DNA of 64,000 nt, taken from assembly GCA_022821805.1 (NCBI GenBank), contig JAJECX010000025.1, positions 124,001 through 188,000 of the forward strand, read 5' to 3'. Position 1 is the stretch's first letter; every line of letters begins with the position of its first letter. The notes under the pieces are model-generated. The model worked only from the letters and a program-made list of their open reading frames with translations, was not told where the DNA came from and made no database searches. A program made the position numbers and the translations under genes. Source of the DNA: Anaerolineae bacterium. GTDB taxonomy: Bacteria; Chloroflexota; Anaerolineae; Aggregatilineales; Phototrophicaceae. This document shows positions 1 to 8,289 of this stretch, in pieces.

Positions 1-1378
1 GACCCTCCCCAACCACATCAATGAACTTGATCGTCGATTGAATCCCGTTGTAGAAGTTCTGCAAGTAGATATTCTCGTTCGGACCATGCGCGCGGCCGCT
101 CTTCAGCCCGTAACTCATGATCACAACTTCCTTCGCCACTTTCATGCACTCGAAAGTGATCGGCACGCTGCCGCCGGCGCGCTCGTAAACCGGCTCGACG
201 CCCCAAGCAAAGGTGTACGCTTCTGCGGCCGCCGCCATCGCCGGACCGTCAACATCAAGCAGGACGGCCTCGGCGCCCGGCTCGCTGGGGCGCATTTCGA
301 CCGATATCGACGATGGCGCGATGCGCTTGATGTGCTCCATGACGCATCGCAGCGCGCGCGCCGGATCTTGATGCGGAACCAGGCGGCAAGTGATCTTGGC
401 GAAGGCGCGGGCGGGCAGCACCGTCTTCATGCCAGCGCCGGTATACCCGCCGTGGATGCCGTTGATCTCCAGCGTCGGGCGCGCGCCCAGTCGCTCGGGC
501 AAGATATATTCGCTCTCGCCCCAGACGGACGGCGCGCTAACAACATCGTCCCATTCCGCTTGCATAAAGGGCTCGACTTTTTCCAGCAGGGCGCGGTCTT
601 GCGGGGTCACCGCCGCTACATCATCGTAGAAGCCCGGGACGGTCACCGTGCCGTTTTCATCGTGCAGCCGCGCCAGGATCTCGCAGAGCGCCTGAATCGG
701 ATTATGCACCGAGCCGCCCCAATGCCCACTGTGCAGATCGCTGACCGGCGCCGATACGTGCAATTCGAGCCCGGTGATCCCGCGCAAGCCATAGGTCAGG
801 CTCGGCTGATCCGGCGCTAGAATCGCCCCGTCCGAGATCATGGCGATATCGGCCGCCAAGCGCTCCGGATGCGCCGCGATGAAGGCGTTGATGTTCTCCG
901 AGCCTGATTCTTCCTCGCCTTCCAGCACGACTTTGATGTTGACCTTGGGTTTGTCATCGCTGGCCAGGCAGGATTCCACCGCCTTTAAGTTCGACATGAC
1001 ATGCAGCTTGCTATCGACCGCGCCGCGGCAATAGAGCCGCCCGTCTTTGATGGTGGGTTCGAAAGGTTCCGTGTCCCAGCCATCAGCGACCTCGGCCGGC
1101 TGCACATCGTAATGGCAGTAGATCAAGATGGTCGGCGCAGCCTCGCCAGCGCCATTCCATTCGCCCAGCGCCAACGGGCAGCGTCCCGCCGGCATCAGAA
1201 TGACCTCAGCGCTGTCCATGCCGATGCGCAGCATCATCTCGCGCAGCCACTCGGCGGCGCGCGCCACATCCTCGGCGTGCTGCGGCTGCGTGCTGATGGT
1301 GCGGATGCGCAGCAGTTCTTGATATTCGTCGAGAAAACGCTCTTGGTTTCGTTTGGCGTATTGGTATGGATTGCTCAT
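1..1378 (-). CDS. M20 family metallopeptidase (dipeptidase), 3' end cut by window edge
   Basis: Read on the minus strand from an ATG (MSNPYQYAKRNQ), this frame stays open to base 1, about 459 residues, so only a few C-terminal residues should be missing. It carries the M20 metal-binding signature CHYDVQPAE near residues 88-95 (His89, Asp91), followed by GWDTEPFEP, RGAVDSK (second metal Asp) and EGEEESGSE, which holds the catalytic and metal Glu residues. The dimerisation-domain motif SDLHSGHWGG is also present. Family knowledge: such cytosolic zinc enzymes cleave dipeptides or N-acyl amino acids. The gene diverges from the helicase to its right. The exact substrate cannot be told from sequence. 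Confidence 0.93.
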   Translation of the reverse strand, partial: MSNPYQYAKRNQERFLDEYQELLRIRTISTQPQHAEDVARAAEWLREMMLRIGMDSAEVILMPAGRCPLALGEWNGAGEAAPTILIYCHYDVQPAEVADGWDTEPFEPTIKDGRLYCRGAVDSKLHVMSNLKAVESCLASDDKPKVNIKVVLEGEEESGSENINAFIAAHPERLAADIAMISDGAILAPDQPSLTYGLRGITGLELHVSAPVSDLHSGHWGGSVHNPIQALCEILARLHDENGTVTVPGFYDDVAAVTPQDRALLEKVEPFMQAEWDDVVSAPSVWGESEYILPERLGARPTLEINGIHGGYTGAGMKTVLPARAFAKITCRLVPHQDPARALRCVMEHIKRIAPSSISVEMRPSEPGAEAVLLDVDGPAMAAAAEAYTFAWGVEPVYERAGGSVPITFECMKVAKEVVIMSYGLKSGRAHGPNENIYLQNFYNGIQSTIKFIDVVGEG

Positions 1379-1542
1379 TTCGCGCCCCGTCTTCGCTCTC
1401 TATTGCCATGTAATCGGGAGCATCATACACGACGCCTGAGCCGATTCGTATCCGGCAATTGACCGACCTAGTATTATTGGCAAATGTGCCCGACAATAGT
1501 ACCTTCCCCAATTTGTGAACAATCGAGAAAACTTCAAAGCCT

Positions 1543-2757
1543 ATGTCATTCCACAATTTGCAACTGAGTAAAGCCATGCTCCGCGTCGTCAAGCGAGCTG
1601 GCTATAGCGAGCCGACGCCGATCCAAGAGCGTAGCATTCCTCATATCCTGAACGGACGGGACATCGTGGGCTGCGCTCAAACCGGCACTGGCAAAACTGC
1701 CGCATTTGCCTTGCCCATCATTCAACTGCTCAGCGAGCAGCGTGGCAAGCGGCGCATCCGCGCGCTTGTGCTGGCGCCAACACGTGAATTGGCGGCTCAG
1801 ATTGATGAAGAATTCGGTAAATTCAGCCGGAACAGCGCGCTCAAACATGTGGTGGTCTACGGTGGAGTCAGCCAGCAGCCGCAGGTTGCCGCCCTGGAGC
1901 GCGGCGTCGACATTCTGGTGGCGACGCCGGGGCGATTGCTGGATCTCATGCGCCAGCGGCATATCCGCTTGCATCAGGTCGAATACTTTGTACTGGATGA
2001 AGCCGATCGCATGCTGGATATGGGTTTCATCCACGATGTCAAGCGCATCATTGAGCGCCTGCCAAAAGAACGCCAGACGATGCTGTTTTCCGCGACGATG
2101 CCACCGACGGTGCAAGATCTGAGCAGAAGCATCTTGATTGATCCGATCAAAGTAGAAGCGAATCCGCAGTCGACCACGGTCGACAAGATTGCCCAATCGC
2201 TCTATTTTGTCGAGCGCGGCGAAAAGCGGTCGCTGCTCAAACATATCCTGCGCGACGCCGCTTCGGAAAAAGTATTGGTGTTTACGCGCACCAAACACCG
2301 TGCCAATAACCTCGCCAAACAGTTGAACCGCGCGCGCATCCCGGCTGAAGCGATCCATGGCAATAAATCGCAGGGCGCGCGAACACAAGCCTTGTCCCGA
2401 TTCAAGTCCGGCCAGTCTTCCGTACTGGTGGCAACGGATATCGCCGCGCGTGGCTTGGATATTGATGCCGTCACTCATGTCATCAACTTCGACCTGCCAA
2501 ATCTGCCGGAGAGTTATGTACATCGCATTGGCCGCACCGCGCGCGCGGGCGCTAGCGGCTCCGCCTGTTCGTTTTGTGATGTCGATGAACGCAAGTACCT
2601 CAACGGGATCGAAGAATTCATCCGACAGCCGATCCCGGTGGTGACCGAGCATCCCTATATCTCCGCCGTTGAACCGCCACAGGCCCCGTCACCGGTGAAG
2701 AAGCCGCCCCGCGCCAATCGGCGGCGTCGTTCACGACGGTCAAGACGAGCGAGTTAG
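1543..2757 (+). CDS. DEAD-box ATP-dependent RNA helicase (RhlE-like)
   Basis: 404 residues with the full DEAD-box motif set in order: Q motif (GYSEPTPIQ), motif I AQTGTGKT, PTRELAAQ, TPGRLLD, DEAD, SAT, then in the second RecA domain ATDIAARGLDI and HRIGRTARAG. A short basic tail rich in Arg and Ser (residues about 385-404) resembles RNA-binding tails of RhlE-type helicases. Known role of the family: ATP-driven unwinding of RNA duplexes in ribosome assembly or RNA decay. It stands alone between a divergent peptidase and a MITE-like repeat, so it is probably monocistronic. The RhlE assignment within the family is tentative. Confidence 0.95.
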   Translation: MSFHNLQLSKAMLRVVKRAGYSEPTPIQERSIPHILNGRDIVGCAQTGTGKTAAFALPIIQLLSEQRGKRRIRALVLAPTRELAAQIDEEFGKFSRNSALKHVVVYGGVSQQPQVAALERGVDILVATPGRLLDLMRQRHIRLHQVEYFVLDEADRMLDMGFIHDVKRIIERLPKERQTMLFSATMPPTVQDLSRSILIDPIKVEANPQSTTVDKIAQSLYFVERGEKRSLLKHILRDAASEKVLVFTRTKHRANNLAKQLNRARIPAEAIHGNKSQGARTQALSRFKSGQSSVLVATDIAARGLDIDAVTHVINFDLPNLPESYVHRIGRTARAGASGSACSFCDVDERKYLNGIEEFIRQPIPVVTEHPYISAVEPPQAPSPVKKPPRANRRRRSRRSRRAS

Positions 2758-2773
2758 CTCTCGCGCTTATATT

Positions 2774-2892
2774 GGGGAGTGGTGATTTCTGTGGATAAAC
2801 CATTCTCGCGAAAAGATGTAGGGGCGACTGACGGGCTGTGTCTACATGCTCTTGAAGAGTGTGGGTTATATCCCTGCAATTCACCACTCCCC
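2774..2892. repeat. MITE-like element with imperfect terminal inverted repeats
   Basis: The left arm begins ggggagtggtgatttctgtg and the right arm, read in reverse complement, begins ggggagtggtgaattgcagg and then continues similarly. The arms are about 28-30 bp, with a 60-bp centre that contains a partial copy of the tgtaggggcgac hairpin repeat. There is no coding capacity. Related ends are found near 26029-26200 and 32426-32587. It fills most of the gap between the helicase and the glycosidase; no clear promoter was seen in the rest of that gap. Confidence 0.55.
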
Positions 2893-2978
2893 TGGCGTGT
2901 ATGCAAGCCGAATGATGAGAAGCATCGCGACAAATCCAGCCCTCGTCAGGTAAACTTGCGCCGTACAGGGAAGGCATA

Positions 2979-4379
2979 ATGGCAAACAAACAGCAGCCGA
3001 AGGTCGTTGTAATTGGCGCGGGAAGCCTCTTCTTCGGCCGGCAAGCCATCTGGCAGATGGTTCACTCGCCGCATCTGAACAGCGGCGCGCTGGCATTGGT
3101 GGACAAAGATCCCGCGCGCCTGGAAAAGATGGGGCGGCTGGCGCAGATGGTCGTCGCCGAAACCGGCGTCAACTTGCGAATCGAAACCGCTTCCGATTGG
3201 CGCGATGCCTTGCCCGGCGCCGATTTCGTCGTGCTCAGCTTCGCCGCCGATACGGTGCGTTATCGAGGGATCGATTGCGTCATCAGCGAGAAATACGGTG
3301 TGCGCATGTGCAGCGGCGATACGATTGGACCGGGCGGCATCTTCCGCGCCATGCGCGAGCTTCCGCTGATCATGGATTGCGTCGCCGATATCAAGCGTCT
3401 CTGCCCCAAAGCTTGGGGCATCAACTATATCAATCCGAGCGCGGTCCATGGTATGGCGCTCGCCCGCTACGCCCCGGCGGTGAAGAGCTTCGCCCTTTGC
3501 GACTCGCTGCACATGCCGCATGTCAAAATCCGCTATGCGAAATTGGCGGGCATCATCGATGATGAGCGCGACTGGAACGACGATCTGGACGCCGAATTCG
3601 ACTTGCGTATCGCCGGTGTTAATCACTTCACCTTTATGCTGAGGGCGGATTTCCGCGGGCGTGACATGCAACCGGCGATTGCGGCGCGGCTGCGGCAAAA
3701 CACCGCCTATGAAGGCATGGACGGCAAGACGAGCGCCAAGGCGCTATACAATGATGCCATTGGCGACCAACTGTACCAAATCTTCGGCTGCGTCCCGGTC
3801 TGCGTATCGCACACCAAAGAATATGTGCGCTTTTATCAAGGCCGCGGCCTTTTGCCGGGTGAGATACCGCCTCTGGCGATCTGGGATACCGAGCCGCGTT
3901 ACGATCGTCACGAAGCGATGTGGCAGCAAGTCGACGACTTCATCAGCGGCGTCACGCCCATCAGCCAATATATGACCATGCTCGGTCCCGACCACGCCAC
4001 CGATATCATCGAGAACATGGTCGGCGGGCTTGGGCGACCCTTCTACATCAACACCTGCAACCGAGGCGCTGTGGGCAATATGGCGCCGGACGCCTTTCTT
4101 GAGCTGCTCTGCGATATCGATATGGCTGGTCCGCGCCCGCGCCCGGTCGGAGACATGCCGCGTGGCTTGCGCGGGATGCAGGAAGTCGTGCTCGATACAC
4201 ATGAATTAACCGCCGAAGCCGTTGTCAAAGGCGATTACCGCTTGCTGCGACGCGCCATGATGACCGACCCGCTGACCAACTCAATCGCTGACGCCGATGC
4301 CATCCTGCGAGAACTGCTGAACCTCGAGCGTGATGCCCTGCCCGATCATTGGTACGAAGACGCCGTCGCCGCCTTTTGA
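2979..4379 (+). CDS. Glycoside hydrolase family 4 (NAD- and Mn-dependent alpha-glucosidase/galacturonidase type)
   Basis: 466 residues. An N-terminal Rossmann motif (VVVIGAGSLFFG, residues 9-20) is followed by GH4 hallmarks: INPSAVHG near residues 151-158, Cys174 in ALCDS and His216 in AGVNHF, which correspond to the Mn-binding Cys and His of the family. Known for GH4: hydrolysis by an oxidation-elimination route with NAD+ in the cytosol. Start ATG is preceded by ggaagg. The gene converges with an oxidoreductase 10 bp downstream. Substrate (alpha- or beta-linked sugar, uronic acid) is not determinable here. Confidence 0.92.
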   Translation: MANKQQPKVVVIGAGSLFFGRQAIWQMVHSPHLNSGALALVDKDPARLEKMGRLAQMVVAETGVNLRIETASDWRDALPGADFVVLSFAADTVRYRGIDCVISEKYGVRMCSGDTIGPGGIFRAMRELPLIMDCVADIKRLCPKAWGINYINPSAVHGMALARYAPAVKSFALCDSLHMPHVKIRYAKLAGIIDDERDWNDDLDAEFDLRIAGVNHFTFMLRADFRGRDMQPAIAARLRQNTAYEGMDGKTSAKALYNDAIGDQLYQIFGCVPVCVSHTKEYVRFYQGRGLLPGEIPPLAIWDTEPRYDRHEAMWQQVDDFISGVTPISQYMTMLGPDHATDIIENMVGGLGRPFYINTCNRGAVGNMAPDAFLELLCDIDMAGPRPRPVGDMPRGLRGMQEVVLDTHELTAEAVVKGDYRLLRRAMMTDPLTNSIADADAILRELLNLERDALPDHWYEDAVAAF

Positions 4380-4389
4380 GGTTCCCAGC

Positions 4390-5400
4390 TTAATAAAGCG
4401 GGGGCTTCTCGCTGGCAACGATGCGTTCGGGCCGCCCCGTATTCGCTGAACGAATGCTGGCATCGGCGACGACCAGCGACATATAACCGTCCCAGGCTGA
4501 GGGACCGGTCGCTTCATTCCCTTGTATCGCGTTGATCCAATCTTGCGCTTCGTCGATATACGCTTGGGCGAAGCGCTGGGGCCAGTTTGGCGTAATCGCT
4601 CTTGTGACAGACCCTGAATGGCGCAAAGCCGGGCTCGGGTGATCGGCTGTGCTGATCAAGCCCGTTTCGCCTGTCACTTCCACCTTCACTTCGTAGCCGT
4701 AACCGGAGTCGCCATTATATTCCAGGCTGCCGATGGCGCCGTCGGCGAATACCAACTGAATATCAGCCAAACGCGCGCTCCGCGGTCGTGCTTGGTCTGC
4801 CGGTACCCACTGCACATAGGCGCTTTCTACTTCCGATGGCATGATCCAGCGCGCCGAATGAATATCGTGGATCAAGGAATTGGTGATGACCGAGTCAATG
4901 GTTAATTCGCGGACGAAGCGGGGATTGACATGCAGGCTGCGGATCTTGAGCGCCGCGCCGATCGCGCCGCCGCGCAGCAGGTCGTACAGATCTTTATGCG
5001 CCTGGTCGTACTCGCGCATGAAGCCGACCTGCGCCAGACGCCGACCGGTCGCCAGCTCGGCGCGCAGGACCCGCTCGGCATCGGCGACGGTGGTCGCCAG
5101 CGGCTTTTCGCAAAGCACCGGCTTGCCCGCTTCAATGCAAGCGATTGTGATTTCCGCGTGGCTGGCGTCGGTTGAGGCTACCAGAACGGCGTCCACATCC
5201 GGGTCGGCGATCAGGTCGCTCACCTCATGGGAGACGCGCGCGCCGTCGCAGGCGGCCGCGACAGCTTCCGCCCGCTCGCGGTCGATATCCATCAGGGCGA
5301 CGACCTTAGCCCCTATCGTTCGCCGCATCAGATTCTCGGCGTGAATGCCGCCGATCGCGCCCGTCCCGATCACACCGACGTTTATTGTTTCGCTGCCCAT
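4390..5400 (-). CDS. Gfo/Idh/MocA family oxidoreductase
   Basis: 336 residues from the ATG of MGSETINVGVIG. An upstream in-frame extension is possible, but this start has a good ribosome-binding site (agggggacaggcgg) and begins just before the Rossmann strand. NAD(P)-binding GVIGTGAIG lies at residues 9-17 and the family EKPLATT motif is near residue 96. The C-terminal domain has HDIHSARWI, typical of inositol/sugar dehydrogenase-like members. Known family role: reversible oxidation of a sugar, inositol or pseudo-sugar hydroxyl with NAD(P). It converges on the GH4 gene, which also uses NAD and a sugar, so a shared sugar pathway is plausible but unproven. Confidence 0.9.
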   Translation of the reverse strand: MGSETINVGVIGTGAIGGIHAENLMRRTIGAKVVALMDIDRERAEAVAAACDGARVSHEVSDLIADPDVDAVLVASTDASHAEITIACIEAGKPVLCEKPLATTVADAERVLRAELATGRRLAQVGFMREYDQAHKDLYDLLRGGAIGAALKIRSLHVNPRFVRELTIDSVITNSLIHDIHSARWIMPSEVESAYVQWVPADQARPRSARLADIQLVFADGAIGSLEYNGDSGYGYEVKVEVTGETGLISTADHPSPALRHSGSVTRAITPNWPQRFAQAYIDEAQDWINAIQGNEATGPSAWDGYMSLVVADASIRSANTGRPERIVASEKPPLY

Positions 5401-5724
5401 TCCGCCTGTCCCCCTGGCTGCCCGATGTATTCGTCCGCCAATATCGGCGAATTGTAACAGTGTAGCGCTTCCGCGCAAAATTACTCCCAGCCGATGAGAA
5501 GCGCGAGGCTTTTACTACATGATAATCTCGCCGAGCAGTAGCAAATACTCTGTGTTCTCTGTGTTGCCTCCGTTCCTCTGTGGTGAAAATTAGTGGTAGT
5601 CGACCATTCGCGTTTCTCAACAACATTGCCACGCTCGCGCTCGCGTTCTGCTTGACAGTCGCGGCCGCTGCTCTTATGATGATGCCCGCTTTTGTCCATT
5701 ATCTTCGCTGAGGTTGCCGGGCTC
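5401..5724. other. 324-base intergenic region with a ctctgtg repeat and a promoter
   Basis: No gene is supported here. Bases about 5541-5592 contain a ctctgtg-rich element (ctctgtgttctctgtg ... ctctgtggtgaaaatt) that recurs in reverse orientation at about 16625-16675 (accacagag), so it is an interspersed non-coding repeat. The right part carries a near-consensus promoter for the hydantoinase gene. Confidence 0.6.
5652..5680 (+). promoter_or_regulatory. Sigma-70-type promoter of the hydantoinase locus
   Basis: ttgaca at 5652-5657 and tatgat at 5675-5680 with a 17-bp spacer. The -35 box is a perfect match and the -10 box differs at one position. It lies 45 bp before the ATG of hyuA. Confidence 0.75.
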
Positions 5725-7821
5725 ATGACTTCGCCGCCAATCCTGTTAGCAGTCGATATCGGCGGCACCTTCACCGACCTCGTCGCCCTCGAGCTGGACA
5801 GCGGCGCCATCCGCGTCGAAAAGCTGCTCACGAGCTATCCTGATCCGTCTGGCGCGGTGCTGGAAGGCGTAGAGAAGCTGTTGAAAAGCGACAATCTGTC
5901 TCCCAAGTCCATCCGCTATGTTGTGCACGGCACCACCCTGATCACCAATACGCTGATTGAACGCGCTGGCGCAAAGACGGCGCTGCTGACCACTGCCGGC
6001 TTCCGCGATGCGGTCGAGATCGGCAACGAAGGGCGCTACGATATGTACGACCTGGCGCTCAAAAAGCCGCGGCCTTTGGCGGAAAGGCGCCTGCGCTATG
6101 ATGTGCCGGAGCGCATGCTCGCCGATGGCAGGGTTTGGCGCCCGCTTGATGAGACTCGTCTGCGCAAAATCTGCGCGGCGCTGCGGGCGGAAGCTATCGA
6201 AGCGGTCGCCATTTGTTTCTTGCACGCCTATACCAACCCAGCGCACGAGCTGGCGGCGCTGGCGATTGTTCGCGAGGAGTTGCCGGCGGTTTCGAGCTCG
6301 GCATCGCATCAAGTGGCGCCCGGCATGCGCGAGTATCCGCGCGCATCCACCACCATCGCCAACGCCTACGTCCAGCCGATCACCGAACGTTATATGGAGC
6401 GGGTCGTTTCCGGTTTGAAGCAGAGCGGCATCGACGCGCCCTTGAATATCATGCTCAGCAGTGGCGGCACAACCACAGTGGCGGCTGCGCGCGCTTTTCC
6501 CGTCCGCCTGGTGGAGAGCGGTCCCGCCGGTGGCGCGCTGGCGGGCCTCTATTGGGGGCGGCTGCTGGGGCAACGCGATGTGCTGGCTTTTGATATGGGC
6601 GGCACCACAGCCAAAGCGGCGCTGACCCGCGATGGCGAGTTGGCGATCAGTAATCAGTCGGAAGTGGCGCATGTGCATCGCTTCAAGCGCGGCAGCGGCT
6701 TGCCCTTGATGGTGCCGATGATTGAGATGATCGAGATCGGCGCTGGCGGCGGCAGCATCGCCCGCTTGAACGCGCTCGGCTTGCCCGCTGTCGGTCCGCA
6801 AAGCGCCGGCTCGGCGCCCGGACCGGCTTCATACGGCAATGGCGGCTGCGAACCCACCGTCACCGACGCGGACCTGCTGTTGGGCTACCTCAATCCCGAT
6901 TATTTCGCCGGCGGGGACATCAAACTCGACGCCGAAGCGGCGCGCGACTCATTCATAGACTTGGCGGCGTCGCTGGAGCTCGCGCTTGAGCGCATGGCTT
7001 GGGGTGTGCATCAACTGGTCAATGAAAATATGGCGGCGGCGGCGCGCGTGCACGCGGCCGAGCGCGGACTGGAGATACGCCGCTATTGCATGGTCGCCAC
7101 CGGCGGCGCTGGTCCGGTTCACGCTTGTGGCGTGGCGCAAGGCTTGGGCATCAAGCGCATCATCGTCCCGCCATTGGCTGGCGTCGGTTCCGCCTTTGGA
7201 TTTCTGACAGCGCCAATCGCCTTTGACTTCACGCGCAGCTACGTCGCCAAGCTGAGCGAGCTCGATTTATGCGAACTGAACGATATCCTGCGAAAGCTGG
7301 AGCGCGAGGGCAGGCGGATCGTGGAAGCGGCCGGTGTACCCGCTTCGGAGGTCACCGTGCGCCTTAACATTGATATGCGCTATGTCGGGCAGGGCTACGA
7401 AGTGCGGGCGCCCTTTCCGATGGAGACGCTGAATGAGAATCAGGTCGGCCAAATGCAGCGCGCCTTTGAAGCGGAGTATCGCTCCTTCTACGGACAATTG
7501 GCTGAGGGCGTGCCAATCGAAGCAGTGAATTGGCGCGTGCTGATCAGTGGACCGACGCCCGATATCAATAGCGCCCCGCTTGACGCCTCGCCCCTTTCAG
7601 AAGATGCGCCGGTCGCGCATCGCCCGGTCCGCTTCGCGCCCGATCAAGCGCCGCAAATCACGCCCGTTTATCGCCGCGAGCAACTGGGCAAAGCTTGGTC
7701 AGCGGACGGTCCGTTGATCATTGAAGAAGCGGCATCGACGACGGTCGTTTTGCCTGGCTGGTCGGCGCGGGTGGCGGAAGGCGGCTGCCTGTTGTTGACG
7801 CGGGAAGAAATGTCAATTTGA
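5725..7821 (+). CDS. hyuA: Hydantoinase/oxoprolinase subunit A (HyuA-like)
   Basis: 698 residues from the ATG at the MTSPPILL start. An in-frame TTG 33 bases earlier is possible, but the ATG directly precedes the ATP-binding motif AVDIGGTFTD. The central acetate/sugar-kinase-like fold is visible in FDMGGTTAK and IEIGAGGGS, followed by the HyuA stretches SAGSAPGPASYG and VNENMAAAARVH. Family knowledge: HyuA and HyuB together open cyclic amides (N-methylhydantoin, 5-oxoproline) in an ATP-dependent reaction. HyuB follows after a gap of about 470 bp that holds a small opposite-strand ORF. A sarcosine-oxidase-like gene comes next, which fits degradation of N-methylated compounds such as creatinine-derived ones. 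That link is inference. Confidence 0.93.
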   Translation: MTSPPILLAVDIGGTFTDLVALELDSGAIRVEKLLTSYPDPSGAVLEGVEKLLKSDNLSPKSIRYVVHGTTLITNTLIERAGAKTALLTTAGFRDAVEIGNEGRYDMYDLALKKPRPLAERRLRYDVPERMLADGRVWRPLDETRLRKICAALRAEAIEAVAICFLHAYTNPAHELAALAIVREELPAVSSSASHQVAPGMREYPRASTTIANAYVQPITERYMERVVSGLKQSGIDAPLNIMLSSGGTTTVAAARAFPVRLVESGPAGGALAGLYWGRLLGQRDVLAFDMGGTTAKAALTRDGELAISNQSEVAHVHRFKRGSGLPLMVPMIEMIEIGAGGGSIARLNALGLPAVGPQSAGSAPGPASYGNGGCEPTVTDADLLLGYLNPDYFAGGDIKLDAEAARDSFIDLAASLELALERMAWGVHQLVNENMAAAARVHAAERGLEIRRYCMVATGGAGPVHACGVAQGLGIKRIIVPPLAGVGSAFGFLTAPIAFDFTRSYVAKLSELDLCELNDILRKLEREGRRIVEAAGVPASEVTVRLNIDMRYVGQGYEVRAPFPMETLNENQVGQMQRAFEAEYRSFYGQLAEGVPIEAVNWRVLISGPTPDINSAPLDASPLSEDAPVAHRPVRFAPDQAPQITPVYRREQLGKAWSADGPLIIEEAASTTVVLPGWSARVAEGGCLLLTREEMSI

Positions 7822-7822
7822 T

Positions 7823-8056
7823 CTAGAGGTCGGGGTTATCTGGAATCAAACCGGCGCCAGCCAATATCTTATTGACGCCACTCATCTCTAGTTGGATGTT
7901 CTCGAGTATTTTTGTATGCTGCTCTTGCGTGTCTTTGATAGGTTGCAGTTCAGTCTGAAGGGCAGCTACTATCGCGTCAGCAATACGTTGCTCATCTGGT
8001 GATAGTCTGGGATGCCGCTGTGGATCTGGATCATATTGATGTGCTGCTTGCGCCAT
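7823..8056 (-). CDS. Small hypothetical protein, charged and probably helical
   Basis: 77 residues from MAQAAHQYDP. An earlier ATG at 8119 would add 21 residues but lacks a ribosome-binding site, whereas this start is preceded by aagaagaatcaat. The sequence is rich in Gln, Glu and Leu (AALQTELQPIKDTQEQHTK), suggesting a short coiled helix. No family is recognised. It lies antisense in the gap between hyuA and hyuB, ending one base after the hyuA stop. The region is visibly AT-richer than its neighbours, so it may be an insertion. It could also be non-coding. Confidence 0.4.
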   Translation of the reverse strand: MAQAAHQYDPDPQRHPRLSPDEQRIADAIVAALQTELQPIKDTQEQHTKILENIQLEMSGVNKILAGAGLIPDNPDL

Positions 8057-8289
8057 ATTGATTCTTCTTAGTAGCTTCTCTGTTCCAGTTTCCAATGGCA
8101 ACAATAACGTTAGCTGCATCCTGACAAATGATGATTCCTAAAGGTAAAGAGTCATATCAACGACGTATTGTATTGTTATCATAACTTACTGGCACAATTG
8201 CGGCAAAAGCTTGCCAATCGTGAAACAACGTGTGTATTTCGCATAGTTACGAGTGCCCAGTAGAGATATGAATACAGGAGAATGGCACA

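Noticed and set aside
1546-2652. Long minus-strand open frame opposite the helicase gene
   Set aside because: It has no recognisable domain or ribosome-binding site, while the plus strand carries every DEAD-box motif. High GC content creates such shadow frames throughout the window (for example 5746-6801, 19679-20887, 15620-16729).
2779-2979. 66-residue plus-strand frame before the GH4 gene
   Set aside because: It coincides with the MITE-like inverted repeat and shows no protein-like conservation or ribosome-binding site.
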